Counted from the first letter of the stretch, positions 18,758 through 29,135 are shown. The stretch is DNA of 64,000 nucleotides from Propionibacteriaceae bacterium (GCA_031261485.1 JAISJO010000091.1:62001-126000); one strand, 5' to 3'. Program-made: numbers and translations. Notes: generated by a model from the letters alone, not told the origin.

Positions 18758-18862
18758 CTAGGGAACCACTGATTATTGACCAAGTTCTCTGTCATTTTGC
18801 GCGAAGTCGCAGAATCTACCCTTGTCAGATGGATTCTGTTCGGCACTATCGCGCTTGTATAC
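18758..18862. repeat. Truncated copy of the GTCATTCTGCGCGAAGTCGC/CTAGGGAA repeat family
   Basis: ctagggaaccactgattattgaccaagttctctgtcattttgcgcgaagtcgcagaatctacccttgtcagatggattctgttcggcactatcgcgc. Confidence 0.8.
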
Positions 18863-18882
18863 AACGTCATGGACGCTGGGCA

Positions 18883-20136
18883 TTACTGGGTAAAGGTGAG
18901 AACAATGAGCCCCACATTGAGTGCGACGATGAGCGCCGTCGCCAACCACGCGAGGCCCTGGGTTACCCTATTGTTCACATCTTGGCCCATGAGCGAGCGC
19001 CTGCCGGTGTACACCACGAGAGGAATGAGAGCGAAGGGGATACCGAAACTCAGGACGACTTGGGACGCGACCAGCGCGAATGTCGGTTGTACACCCACGG
19101 CCAGAATGACGAGGGCCGGAACAAGTGTGATGAGGCGCTGCACGAGCAGGGGCGGGCGCACTTTCAGCAAGCCAGAGAGCACTTCCGCACCCGCGTACGA
19201 CCCAACGGACGTGGAAGCCAAGCCAGAAGCGAGTAGGCCCACGGCGAAGATCAGGGCGATGCCTGGGCCGAGGGTCTCGGCGATGGCGGCGTGTGCGCCC
19301 TGGATGGTTTCGGTGCCGTCGTGCCCACGCAGATTGGCTGCGGCGAGAACGAGCATGCCGATGTTGACCGAACCAGCAATGAACAATGCGCACAACACAT
19401 CCCACCGGGAAGCGCGGATGAGACGACGATGATGCACGACAGACGAGTCCGGTGAGTCAGCCCCCGTTGTATGTGCGTGTTCCCTTGTCAGCGAGGAATG
19501 CAGGTAAATGGCATGGGGCATGACGGTCGCGCCCAGCATGGAGGCCGCCAGCAGAATCGAGTTGGAATCGGCGAAGCGGGGAATGAGGCCCGAGACGAGT
19601 TCCGTCCCAGAGATATCAGAGAAGAACAGCCCCGCGATGAAGCCCAAGGTGATGATGAGCAGCAGGCCTGTGATGACGACCTCGAAGCGGCGCTCGCCTG
19701 TGGCTCGGCCGGATTGGAGGTGCAGCAGGAGCATGGACACGCCACCGACAATGAGTCCTCCCACCACTAGGGGCAAGGAGAACAACAGGTACAGGGCAAT
19801 GGCCCCTCCCACGACTTCTGCCAAGTCTGTGGCAATGGCGATGAGTTCGGCTTGAAGGAAGAAGGCGATGCGCGCAGGTTTGCGCAGGCGTCCCCCCAAG
19901 ACATCGGGAAGGGACTGCCCCGTGGCCAGGCCGAGTTTCGCGGACAGGTATTGCACGAGAACCGACATGAGGTTGGCGAGCACGAGCACCCAGACGAGAA
20001 GGTATCCATAGCGGGCGCCAGCGCTGAGATTGGCCGCCACATTGCCGGGGTCGACGTACGCCACAGCCGCGACAAAAGCGGGACCAAGCAGGCGGAATCC
20101 AGATGTCCGCTTGTGCGACGAGTCGGTCGAATTCAT
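18883..20136 (-). CDS. mntH: NRAMP-family Mn2+/divalent metal transporter
   Basis: FVAAVAYVDPGNVAANLSAGARYGYLLVWVL (DPGN), MLGATVMPHAIYLHSSL (MPH) motifs. Confidence 0.95.
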   Translation of the reverse strand: MNSTDSSHKRTSGFRLLGPAFVAAVAYVDPGNVAANLSAGARYGYLLVWVLVLANLMSVLVQYLSAKLGLATGQSLPDVLGGRLRKPARIAFFLQAELIAIATDLAEVVGGAIALYLLFSLPLVVGGLIVGGVSMLLLHLQSGRATGERRFEVVITGLLLIITLGFIAGLFFSDISGTELVSGLIPRFADSNSILLAASMLGATVMPHAIYLHSSLTREHAHTTGADSPDSSVVHHRRLIRASRWDVLCALFIAGSVNIGMLVLAAANLRGHDGTETIQGAHAAIAETLGPGIALIFAVGLLASGLASTSVGSYAGAEVLSGLLKVRPPLLVQRLITLVPALVILAVGVQPTFALVASQVVLSFGIPFALIPLVVYTGRRSLMGQDVNNRVTQGLAWLATALIVALNVGLIVLTFTQ

Positions 20137-20298
20137 AAGACGACCCTATCTGGGCCTGCGGTGCGTCTCCAAGGTTGAGGTCTACGACAACACTGCGAGA
20201 GCCAGCGAAGCAGCGCGGTGAAAGGGGTTGCGGCGACGAAGTCTCCTCACAGTCCAAGACTCGCGGCGCATGCAGGGCATAGCTGCAAGAATGGAGGC

Positions 20299-22044
20299 AT
20301 GACCATCGCACTGTCCCCGCCGTACACCGACCACGGCGTTATCCCACGCGACAAGCGCATACGAGTATGGGGGCGGGCCTGCTCCCAGGCAGAGGTGAAG
20401 GTTGGGCTGGATGGACCTCAATGTCGGTCGGGCGCAGTGGTCGCAGCCGATGATGGGACTTTCGAGGTAACGCTGGACACGGTGGGCGCGGGTGGGCCGT
20501 ACACGCTGACAGCGACGTGTTCTGGGGAGTCGGTCGCCATCGGGGACCTGTGGGCCGGAGACATCTGGGTTGCGGGCGGCCAATCGAATATGGAACTCAC
20601 GATGGACTGGATTCGCGCCACCGTGCCCTGGGAGTTCCGCGACGCGCAGAGAGCCTGGGCCGAACCTACTCATACAGCCAAGACAACTGACCCAGCCGAA
20701 CCAGCCGCCCCGACGGACTCAACCGGGACAATATCTGCCGAACTAACCACCTCCTCCGGCGACCAGGGACTTGTTCGACAGTTCTTTGTCCCTGCCTACT
20801 TCGATTTCACTGGGCCGCGCGACGACTTCTCCACGCAAGGACTGGGCGATTTGCCCCTGCCTCGCCATGCGCTTCGCTGGGCGACGACCGCTGAGTTGGG
20901 GACCTTCTCTGCGGCTGCGTACTTCTTCGCGCGCAGAATCGCGGCAGAAACCGGGGTCGTCCAAGGCATCGTCGCCACAGCAGTCGGAGGGACACCGGCG
21001 CGTGCCTGGACCGCACCCGACACGCTTGTGCCTTGGCCCGATGAAGTGGAGCGACTGGAGACCATCGCACAACCGGGGTACGTCGAGGACACGACTGCCT
21101 CGGATCTCGCAGCGGTCGCGGCTTACGACAAGGCTCTTGATGCGGCTGACTTGGGATTACAGGAGCATTGGTACGACCCAGGTTTGGATGATTCCTCCTG
21201 GGAGACCCACACTCTGGATGACGATTGGGGCGAAGCTGAGCTTGGAGAACAGTCGGGGGCCGTGTGGTGGAGGGTCGCCATCGACGTCCCTGAGGATTGC
21301 GCGGGGCCAGCCACATTGTGCTTCGGGCAGTTCGTGGACGCGGATCGGGTCTGGGTCAATGGTCGATTTATCGGCGGATCGACATATCGATTCTTGAATC
21401 GGGAGTACGACATCACCCTTCCGGCGGGCCGAGTCGTCATTACTGTGCGCGTCTTGGTGTACACCGGCGAGGGCCAAGTCACACCAGGCATGTTCCGCGT
21501 CCTGCACACCCCGCGCCGCGACTGGGACCTGTCCGGGCTCACCTGGCGGGCCCGAAGGGGAGCAACGACCGGCGATGTGCCCGCGACTACGACTTTCATC
21601 TACGAACCGGCAGGGCTGTACAACGCCATGATCGCCCCGCTGGCCAAACTCAGCCCCACCGGAGTCCTTTGGTACCAGGGTGAATCCGACGCTGTCCAGG
21701 CCAATACCTACTGCGCCCGATTCTCGGCGGTCGTCGATTCTTGGCGACGCCTGTGGGGGGAAGTTCCCTTCCTCTGGGTCGAACTCGCCCACTGGGCGCC
21801 AGCGCCAACAAAGCAAGATGTCTGGGCCGAGTTGAGGCGCGCGCAGCGGAAATGCTTGTCAATTCCTGCGACCGCAATGGTCGCTGCCGAAGGACTTGGC
21901 GATTCCAACGACCTGCATCCTCGCCACAAACGCGATGTTGGAGAGCGCCTGGCTTGGGCTGGTCTGGAAGTCGTTTACGGGCGTGACTTGGGGTTCAGCC
22001 CGTACATGCTGCGTGGCGCGCCGCCGAACTCGGACGAGCAATGA
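20299..22044 (+). CDS. Sialate O-acetylesterase-like protein
   Basis: DIWVAGGQSNMELTMDW, YNAMIAPLAKLSPTGVLWYQGESD, DLHPRHKRDVGERLA. Confidence 0.9.
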   Translation: MTIALSPPYTDHGVIPRDKRIRVWGRACSQAEVKVGLDGPQCRSGAVVAADDGTFEVTLDTVGAGGPYTLTATCSGESVAIGDLWAGDIWVAGGQSNMELTMDWIRATVPWEFRDAQRAWAEPTHTAKTTDPAEPAAPTDSTGTISAELTTSSGDQGLVRQFFVPAYFDFTGPRDDFSTQGLGDLPLPRHALRWATTAELGTFSAAAYFFARRIAAETGVVQGIVATAVGGTPARAWTAPDTLVPWPDEVERLETIAQPGYVEDTTASDLAAVAAYDKALDAADLGLQEHWYDPGLDDSSWETHTLDDDWGEAELGEQSGAVWWRVAIDVPEDCAGPATLCFGQFVDADRVWVNGRFIGGSTYRFLNREYDITLPAGRVVITVRVLVYTGEGQVTPGMFRVLHTPRRDWDLSGLTWRARRGATTGDVPATTTFIYEPAGLYNAMIAPLAKLSPTGVLWYQGESDAVQANTYCARFSAVVDSWRRLWGEVPFLWVELAHWAPAPTKQDVWAELRRAQRKCLSIPATAMVAAEGLGDSNDLHPRHKRDVGERLAWAGLEVVYGRDLGFSPYMLRGAPPNSDEQ

Positions 22045-22126
22045 ATCTGAACACTTAGGGAACCACTGATGAATCATGCACTGCCCTCTCCGAGGCACTC
22101 TTGTTTCGCTACGTAAACTGTGCCAT

Positions 22127-23083
22127 ATGTCGATGATTTACTTAGCGGGGGGCTGTTTCTGGGGCCTTGAGGCGTACCTTCGAGCCATCCCGGGTATCAC
22201 TCGCACTCGTGTGGGGTTCGCCAATGCCTCCAGCGAGCGACTCGCTTCCCCCCGACCGCTGTCCTACACCGAGGTATGTACAACAAACACTGGTGCGGTT
22301 GAGACGGTCGAAGTCGAGTACGAACCGGACCAAATCGCGTTGGGCGACCTGCTCTTCCTTTTCTTCGAGGCCATCGACCCCACGACACTCAATCGTCAGG
22401 GCCATGACGTGGGCACGCAATACCGCACGGGCGTTTACTTCTGCGAGCCACAAGACGAGTCCGTGATTGAAGGCGCTCTAGCCGACCTTCAGACCCGCCA
22501 TTTCGAGCCCGTCGTTGTCGAGTGCCTCCCACTCGGCTCTTTCTTCCCGGCGGAGGAATACCACCAGCTCTATCTGGACAAGAATCCTGTCGGCTATTGC
22601 CACATTCCGGCCGCGACAATTGCGGGCGTCACGCGCAAAGCCGCTCACATCGCTCAGATTCGGGCACTGTCCCACCTGTCCTACCAAGTGACCCAGCATG
22701 AAGCAACTGAGGAGCCGTTCAGCAATGAATACGATGAGTTGTTCGAGGCTGGGATCTATGTGGACATTGTCTCGGGGGAACCGCTGTTCACATCAGCAGA
22801 CAAGTACGATGCTGGGTGCGGCTGGCCAGCCTTCACAAAGCCCATCGCTCGCGGCATTGTCACTGAGCGCCCCGATCACAAACTGACCCGCACGCGCGTC
22901 GAAGTCCGCTCCCTCGTGTCGGATTCCCATCTCGGCCACGTCTTCCCCGATGGTCCCAAGGATCGCGGCGGGATGAGGTACTGCATCAACTCGGCCGCCG
23001 TGCGTTTTGTTCCTTTGTCCGACATGGACTCTGAGGGATACGGCGAGTACGTCAGCCTTGTGACAGGCGACACCGCGAAATAG
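22127..23083 (+). CDS. msrAB: Bifunctional peptide methionine sulfoxide reductase MsrA/MsrB
   Basis: [17 protein letters not shown] (MsrA GCFWG) and [11 protein letters not shown]...[13 protein letters not shown]...[13 protein letters not shown] (MsrB). Confidence 0.95.
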   Translation: MSMIYLAGGCFWGLEAYLRAIPGITRTRVGFANASSERLASPRPLSYTEVCTTNTGAVETVEVEYEPDQIALGDLLFLFFEAIDPTTLNRQGHDVGTQYRTGVYFCEPQDESVIEGALADLQTRHFEPVVVECLPLGSFFPAEEYHQLYLDKNPVGYCHIPAATIAGVTRKAAHIAQIRALSHLSYQVTQHEATEEPFSNEYDELFEAGIYVDIVSGEPLFTSADKYDAGCGWPAFTKPIARGIVTERPDHKLTRTRVEVRSLVSDSHLGHVFPDGPKDRGGMRYCINSAAVRFVPLSDMDSEGYGEYVSLVTGDTAK

Positions 23084-23228
23084 TTCCTGCGGCAAGAGGT
23101 AAAGGGCCGACCGACTCTGCGTCCACCGGGTTTCATCGACACAGGTGCATGTAGATCGGCCGCCCTGGGGGGATCACTCGACAAGGACCTCCCCCTGAAT
23201 TACGGTGAATCGGCGCTAGTCTGGATAC

Positions 23229-24494
23229 ATGTCCATTGAGCCGACCTGGGATCAGCCGCTCGACACGTCCGCATTGAAGGCGGATGACGAGGTGGTTGCT
23301 GGCAAGATTCTCGCTGCCACGACCGAAGGAGTCAAGCGCATGTCGCGGGCGCAGCGAGCTCAGGTGGCAGCGTCGATGAGGATGACTGAGATGGCCGCGC
23401 GTAACCGGCTTCGTCTCGTGTCCAACGGTCTTGAGATGCTGGCGCCTGCCTTGCCTGCTCAGGTTCAGGTCCAGACTCAGACATTCGATTCCTCCCCAGG
23501 CTTCAACAATTTCACGTCCGCTGGCGCACTCTCCCCTCAGAGACCCGTCCAGGTTCACACGTTGTCATCGCGATCAGTAATGAAACTGCTGACTGCAGCA
23601 CTGCCTCTTCTGCGTCCTGGTCAAGCCCTCTTTGGCGATAGCAATCCCCTTGTGACGGGCACTTCTCTCGCGTCGAGTGATCGCTGGGCCGTCTCGCCAT
23701 TGACGGCATGGGCAGACCCCGTCTTCGTCGGCGATGGCGTCGAGTTCGGCGTCACGCACCTCAGCGCCCAGGGGACGAGCATGGCACCGGGTTGGGAGAA
23801 AGGGACCGTGGTCTTCCAGACCTTCTATGCTATTTTCGCCCTCCCGCGGCCCGTTCCCCACATCATTATCGACTCGCGCGCCAACGACATCTTGGCTTCG
23901 GACCTCCCACGGGCGTACGACAGGTCCCTTGTCATGGGGATCGACGACGAGTTCGACAAGGCATTCACCACGTACGTCGCACAGGACGCGGAACGCAAGG
24001 CCGAGTCCCTCCTCACCGACAAAGTGCGCGACATGCTCCTCAAGGTTGCCATCATGAACGTGGAGATGAATGGGCAGGCTTTGATTTTCTTCGGACATGA
24101 CCCGGCTGATTTCACGAAGCCTGAACCGTGGGCCAAGGCATTCCGCCTTCGCGCACTCGTCGCCGACATCCTTCCTGACTTGGGCGAATACATCGATGGC
24201 GGCAGTGGGCTTATTGCCTCGAATGTCAATCCTGTGCCGTATCAGCTTCTTCCCACCACCAACCCCAATACTGCGCCTCGCAGCCCTGGTGGAGTCGCCT
24301 TGGGATTGTCCATTGCCGGGTTTCCCACGGCGCTTGGTGTCCTTCTGGGGCTCACAGCCGACGGTATCATCCCGCTCGTGGCCGGATCGGCGGGTCTTGG
24401 AGCCATCGGTGCCGCTGGTGCGGGCGTCATCGCCTGGTTGGTCCACAGACGAAAGAAGATCGCTCAGACCAAGCTCGACTCCGATTTCCGGTAA
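23229..24494 (+). CDS. Uncharacterised membrane-anchored protein
   Basis: 421-aa ORF; C-terminal hydrophobic hairpin GVALGLSIAGFPTALGVLLGL...GAGVIAWLVHRRKK; no family recognised. Confidence 0.7.
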   Translation: MSIEPTWDQPLDTSALKADDEVVAGKILAATTEGVKRMSRAQRAQVAASMRMTEMAARNRLRLVSNGLEMLAPALPAQVQVQTQTFDSSPGFNNFTSAGALSPQRPVQVHTLSSRSVMKLLTAALPLLRPGQALFGDSNPLVTGTSLASSDRWAVSPLTAWADPVFVGDGVEFGVTHLSAQGTSMAPGWEKGTVVFQTFYAIFALPRPVPHIIIDSRANDILASDLPRAYDRSLVMGIDDEFDKAFTTYVAQDAERKAESLLTDKVRDMLLKVAIMNVEMNGQALIFFGHDPADFTKPEPWAKAFRLRALVADILPDLGEYIDGGSGLIASNVNPVPYQLLPTTNPNTAPRSPGGVALGLSIAGFPTALGVLLGLTADGIIPLVAGSAGLGAIGAAGAGVIAWLVHRRKKIAQTKLDSDFR

Positions 24495-24561
24495 AGGCTC
24501 TTGATTGTGCCGACCCTGACAGCTATGGGATAGTGGCACTAGTTCACCAAAGGAGCGAAAC

Positions 24562-26247
24562 ATGTCGTACTCTGATGTCTCTCAGGCTGCCGCCGCTGTG
24601 TCGAATCCGGCGACCAGCGCCCAAGACCTCGCCGATATCGTCACACAGTATCCGAGCCTATGGGCCCAGGTCGCCGCACATCCGAACGCCTACGATGAGC
24701 TTCTGACTTGGCTGAATCAGGCAGGTGACGAGCAGGTACGCGCTGCTGTGGCCATCCATCGGCAAGGACCGCCTCCCTCCCCTTCCACGTCCGACACATC
24801 CGCCACGGTCACACAGCAGTATCCGGCGTCCACCTGGGCCGCGAGTGGCTCCACACAGCCCTCCTCTGGCTCATCCTCGGGCCTGGGCTCGGCACTGACC
24901 TCCGCGAAGACTCCGAAAAACCCGAAGGCTCAGAGGGCTCCCAAGAGTCCCAGAGGCCCCAAGTCGGCCAATCCTGCGCCGGGTTGGCAACCCAAACAAC
25001 CTGCGCAGCCTGCGGCGACTGGGCCGTCCGCGCCATCCGGGCAACCCTCCCAGGTCACGGTCGTGGAGAAGAAGGGCGGCCTCGGGATGGCCATCCTTAT
25101 CGTGGGATTGTGTGTTGTCCTAGTTCTTGGCGCTGCGGCCGCCGGTTACTTCCTGTGGTGGAAGCCTCGGCACGACGCGGAGAACACCTTGGCCGAGGCA
25201 CAACTCCAGTACACGACGACCGTGGCGTCCTACAATGACGATCAGGATGAGTTGCAGAAGGCCATTGACGAGGCGAACGCCTTCTTGGACTTGGCCGAGC
25301 CCGAAGACGTGGGAGACGCCGACCTGCTGACCGACTTGCGCGATGCTGTGGATGCGGCGGAACCTCTCATTGTCGCTGCTCCAGAAATGGCGACCGACGC
25401 TCAAGCCATTCAGAACCAAGTGCGCGACCTCACCGAGATGCAGAAACAGACGAATGCCGCGACGAAGGACGTGCGCGACAAGTTCGACAAGGCCACGGAT
25501 GCCTTCGTGAAGAAAGCCTCGGACACTTTGCAGGAGGCTATCGAGGCGGCTCAGAAGCAATTGTCGTCCGCCGAATCCAAACCAGGTGTGAGCCAGGAAG
25601 TACAAGCCCTGGAAGACGCCGTCTCCGACGCGCTGGAGGCTGTGGACACCCTGAAAGACATCGAACTCGACCAAGTCTTCGCCACAGTCGACAAGAACGT
25701 CGCCGCGTTGAGCGAAGCCACGAAGGCCCTGGAAGAAGCAGTCGCAAACTCGTGCGGCGGCGTGGACTTACCTGATGGAGTGACCGACCTCGTGTGCGGC
25801 GGGATGCCGTCGGGCGCGACCACTCCGCGCGTGACGACCGCCTATGGCGAAGACATCCAGTTCTCTGCGTCTTCAGGCAATATTGGTTGTACTGCGAATG
25901 CCTACACCTTCCAAGTCATCTGCGAAATCACCAAACGGGATTGGACAATGCCACCAGAGATACTGTCTGGTTGCCTTGCCTCCGGGGGCCCTGGCGCGAC
26001 GTGCAAGGGCGACCTCGCGCTTGCCGTCATCATGGTCGCCAGAGTCTCCGCTTACCAAACCTCGGACGTCCCGCCGTGGGCAGCCAACAAGATTCAGAAG
26101 TACACCATCCCCACCCTCGCGGTTGGTGCGAGTGCCGACATGGCGGAGTCTGTTGCCTGTTATTCGGCCAAGGATGGCGTGACCTGCTGGGACATCGAGT
26201 CTCATCACGGCTTCAAGATCTCCCAGGACAAGTTCCTGCACTGGTAA
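24562..26247 (+). CDS. LRV domain membrane protein with coiled-coil region (third paralogue)
   Basis: NPATSAQDLADIVTQYPSLWAQVAAHPNAYDELLTWL; Pro/Ser linker; TM; helical region; Cys-containing C-terminal domain. Confidence 0.75.
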   Translation: MSYSDVSQAAAAVSNPATSAQDLADIVTQYPSLWAQVAAHPNAYDELLTWLNQAGDEQVRAAVAIHRQGPPPSPSTSDTSATVTQQYPASTWAASGSTQPSSGSSSGLGSALTSAKTPKNPKAQRAPKSPRGPKSANPAPGWQPKQPAQPAATGPSAPSGQPSQVTVVEKKGGLGMAILIVGLCVVLVLGAAAAGYFLWWKPRHDAENTLAEAQLQYTTTVASYNDDQDELQKAIDEANAFLDLAEPEDVGDADLLTDLRDAVDAAEPLIVAAPEMATDAQAIQNQVRDLTEMQKQTNAATKDVRDKFDKATDAFVKKASDTLQEAIEAAQKQLSSAESKPGVSQEVQALEDAVSDALEAVDTLKDIELDQVFATVDKNVAALSEATKALEEAVANSCGGVDLPDGVTDLVCGGMPSGATTPRVTTAYGEDIQFSASSGNIGCTANAYTFQVICEITKRDWTMPPEILSGCLASGGPGATCKGDLALAVIMVARVSAYQTSDVPPWAANKIQKYTIPTLAVGASADMAESVACYSAKDGVTCWDIESHHGFKISQDKFLHW

Positions 26248-26470
26248 GGCCCGTGCGCCCCTGGCAAAGTGATCTGACCATGTCCCGCCAAGGGAACCAC
26301 TGATCAGTCCTGCACGTCCCGAGGCGGGCGCAACTTTCTTATGGTCTGTCATTCATGGTCCCGCGCGTCCTGAGGTGCCGCCTGTAGGGCATACACTATT
26401 TGTGAAACAATTCGCGTGATAACGCACGCAGGTGTGTAGGCACAGCGACTGACTCATGAAGGAGCCAACG

Positions 26471-27286
26471 ATGGCAACGAAGAAACCGAGTAGTAGCTCG
26501 GCGAGCAAGCCGACCAAGCCAGCCACCGCCAAGGCTGAGTCGGCTAAGAACTGGCAACCCACTGCTGAGGCCAAGGGGAAGGCCACACAGCTACGCATCA
26601 TCGCGTTCATCCTGTGGCTCGTCGCCATCGGGCTAGAGGCATTCACCATTTTCTGGGTGCTCCCGCGTCCGGCATTGGGTGACGCCGCCACACCTGACGG
26701 CTCAGCGTCGACTATCTTCATGGTCGTCCTCATCGGGGCCATTGTGGTCATTGGCGTCATCGCCCTCATCGGGTCGCTCATGTGGAAGAAGGCTGGCCGT
26801 CTCGACCCGCCGTCTGAAGCGAACAAGGTCACGTTCTTCCTGAAGACCCAACTGGGTGTCATCATGACGCTCATCGCCTTCGTCCCGCTCATCATCCTCA
26901 TCTTCCTGAACAAGGGCATGAGCAAGAATCAGAAGACCCTGGCTGGCATCGTGGGCATCGTCGTGCTTCTTCTCGTCGGTGTGGGTTCTGCTGACCTCGC
27001 GCCGGTTTCCTCTGAGGACATGGGCAATCAGACCGACTCCGCCATCTCTGCCATTGGCTCTGACTCCGTGTACTGGGTGCCGGGCGGCAATGTGTACCAC
27101 TACTGCTCGGACTACAACGGCAAGATCATTCCGGCCTTCTCCCGTTCCGATGTCACCACCATCACAAATGGCACGGTGGCCGAGGCCGTGGCTGCCAACA
27201 AGAAGCGCCCGAGCATGTACGCCTACTCTGAGTGCGGCTTGACGGAAGGCAGCGTTGCCGAACTCCCCACGGATCAGCCGTCCTGA
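26471..27286 (+). CDS. Uncharacterised membrane protein
   Basis: Lys/Ser/Ala-rich N-terminus, four predicted TM segments, acidic C-terminal domain (VYWVPGGNVYHYCSDYNGKIIPAFSRSDV). Confidence 0.7.
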   Translation: MATKKPSSSSASKPTKPATAKAESAKNWQPTAEAKGKATQLRIIAFILWLVAIGLEAFTIFWVLPRPALGDAATPDGSASTIFMVVLIGAIVVIGVIALIGSLMWKKAGRLDPPSEANKVTFFLKTQLGVIMTLIAFVPLIILIFLNKGMSKNQKTLAGIVGIVVLLLVGVGSADLAPVSSEDMGNQTDSAISAIGSDSVYWVPGGNVYHYCSDYNGKIIPAFSRSDVTTITNGTVAEAVAANKKRPSMYAYSECGLTEGSVAELPTDQPS

Positions 27287-27303
27287 TTCTTTTTCTTTGT
27301 AAA

Positions 27304-27330
27304 CGAGGGGCCCGGATTCCGGGCCCCTCG
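27304..27330. terminator. Bidirectional intrinsic terminator
   Basis: cgaggggcccgg-att-ccgggcccctcg hairpin between convergent genes, T-rich flank on the left. Confidence 0.8.
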
Positions 27331-27336
27331 TCGCGT

Positions 27337-28734
27337 CTATTCCTGTCCGGCGTCGTCTAGGGCGAAACCCGCACTGGGATCGTCCACGAAACGCGACAAA
27401 TGACCTTGGAAGAGGACATGGATCGTCTTGGTCTGGCCGTTACGGTGTTTGGCAACAATCAAATCCGCTTCTCCCTTGCGGGTGGACTCCTTGTTGTAGG
27501 CGTCCGGTCGGTGAAGCAGGATGACCACGTCCGCGTCTTGTTCCAGAGAGCCCGATTCACGCAGGTTCGACAGCTTCGGTTCCTTGGGTTCCTTGCCTTG
27601 GACGCCCTGCTCGGTCTCGCGGTTCAACTGGGAGATGGCGATGACGGGGATGTCCAGTTCCTTGGCCATGAGCTTGATTTGGCGGGAGAACTCGGAGACT
27701 TCCAGCTGGCGAGACTCAACCTTCTTACCCGAACTCATCAGTTGAATATAGTCGATGACAACGAGTTTCAGGTCGTGGCGTTGACGCAGTCGTCGGGCCT
27801 TGGCCCGTATCTCCATCATCGTCAGGTTCGGGGAATCGTCAATATAGAGCGGAGCAGTGGACAGTTGGCCCGACGCCACGTTGAGCTGCTCCCAGTAATC
27901 GTCCAGGTTGCCTGTACGGATGTTGTGCAGCGGGACGGAACCCTCAGAAGACAGCAGCCTCATCATGATTTCCGTCGAACTCATCTCCAAAGAGAAGATG
28001 GCGGTTGTCATGTGGTTGTGGACAGCAGCAGCGCGCGCGAAGTCGAGGGCGAGAGTCGACTTACCAATGGCAGGGCGGGCGGCCACGATGACCATCTGGC
28101 CCGGATGCAAACCGTTCGTCAACTCGTCCAAGTCGCGGAATCCCGTGGGCACACCGGCGAGACGCCCGTTGTGGGAGGCAAGGGCTTCCATCTCGTCGTA
28201 CGTTGCTTGAATCAGTTCGCCAACCGACTTGTAATCCTCGCCGACACCACCGTCGGTGACTTCGTACATCGTCTGCTGGGCCTGGTCCACGATGTCGTCG
28301 GCGTCCCCCTGCCCTGCATAGCCCAACTGGGCGATGCGGATGGAGGCGTCCACCAGGCGGCGCAGGACAGCCTTCTCCCTCACAATCTCCGCATAGAAGC
28401 TGGCGTTGGAGGCGATGGAGACAGTGGAGAGCAGGTCGTGAATGTACACATGCCCGCCGACGCGCCCGATCTCGCCCAGCTTCGTCAACTCAGCGGCCAC
28501 TGTGATGGCGTCGGCCGGCTCGCCCTTGGAATACAGGTCGAGGATGGTATTGAAAATCAGCTCATGGGCAGGCTTGTAGAAGTCATGGCCCTTGATGATG
28601 CCCATGACGTTGGCGATGGCATCCTTGCTCATCAGCATGGCGCCGAGCACAGACTGTTCGGCGAGCACGTCCTGCGGCGGAATCCTGTCGGGAGCCTCGT
28701 CCACGGGACGCGGGAAATCATGTGCGACGCTCAT
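27337..28734 (-). CDS. dnaB: Replicative DNA helicase
   Basis: RIPPQDVLAEQSVLGAMLMSKDAI; MVIVAARPAIGKSTLALDFAR; KLVVIDYIQLM; SQLNRETEQ. Confidence 0.97.
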   Translation of the reverse strand: MSVAHDFPRPVDEAPDRIPPQDVLAEQSVLGAMLMSKDAIANVMGIIKGHDFYKPAHELIFNTILDLYSKGEPADAITVAAELTKLGEIGRVGGHVYIHDLLSTVSIASNASFYAEIVREKAVLRRLVDASIRIAQLGYAGQGDADDIVDQAQQTMYEVTDGGVGEDYKSVGELIQATYDEMEALASHNGRLAGVPTGFRDLDELTNGLHPGQMVIVAARPAIGKSTLALDFARAAAVHNHMTTAIFSLEMSSTEIMMRLLSSEGSVPLHNIRTGNLDDYWEQLNVASGQLSTAPLYIDDSPNLTMMEIRAKARRLRQRHDLKLVVIDYIQLMSSGKKVESRQLEVSEFSRQIKLMAKELDIPVIAISQLNRETEQGVQGKEPKEPKLSNLRESGSLEQDADVVILLHRPDAYNKESTRKGEADLIVAKHRNGQTKTIHVLFQGHLSRFVDDPSAGFALDDAGQE

Positions 28735-28893
28735 AACCCTCTTCCCTGTGTCGTTGGACGCCCAATGCGAGCGACCACTTTCATGGTAGATGTGACCTCG
28801 GACATTTCCTTGGGGGTGGGTTCTCGCAGCATCGTGTGCGTCAATGTACCCCCGTCTTGGGTAGGCAAGCGAATCCTCGGTACACATGCCAGA

Positions 28894-29135
28894 TGTGGAT
28901 AACTTCGTCTTCTCGCACAAAGTTATCCACAGGCCATGGGGATAACTGAAGACGGTTCTGGAAAGACTCGGAAAATACGCTCAGCGACTACCTGTTTCAC
29001 TGTTTCCACACGAATTTGTACGTACGAACCCCTCCGTTCACGATCCGAGCCGCGGCCATACCACACCTGACCAAGGCCCGATAGTATGGCGGTCGTCACT
29101 TATCCACAGAACTTATCCACAAGCCTTGTGGATAG
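28894..29135. promoter_or_regulatory. Cluster of DnaA-box-like sequences upstream of dnaB
   Basis: Perfect TTATCCACA (either strand) at 28894-28902(-), 28923-28931(+), 29100-29108(+), 29113-29121(+); one-mismatch box at 29127-29135(-). Confidence 0.75.

Noticed and set aside
27400-28902. 500-aa plus-strand ORF
   Set aside because: Antisense shadow of dnaB.
28894-29135. Calling the DnaA-box cluster the chromosomal oriC
   Set aside because: No dnaA, dnaN, rpmH or recF in view and no obvious AT-rich unwinding region; kept only as a DnaA-box cluster.
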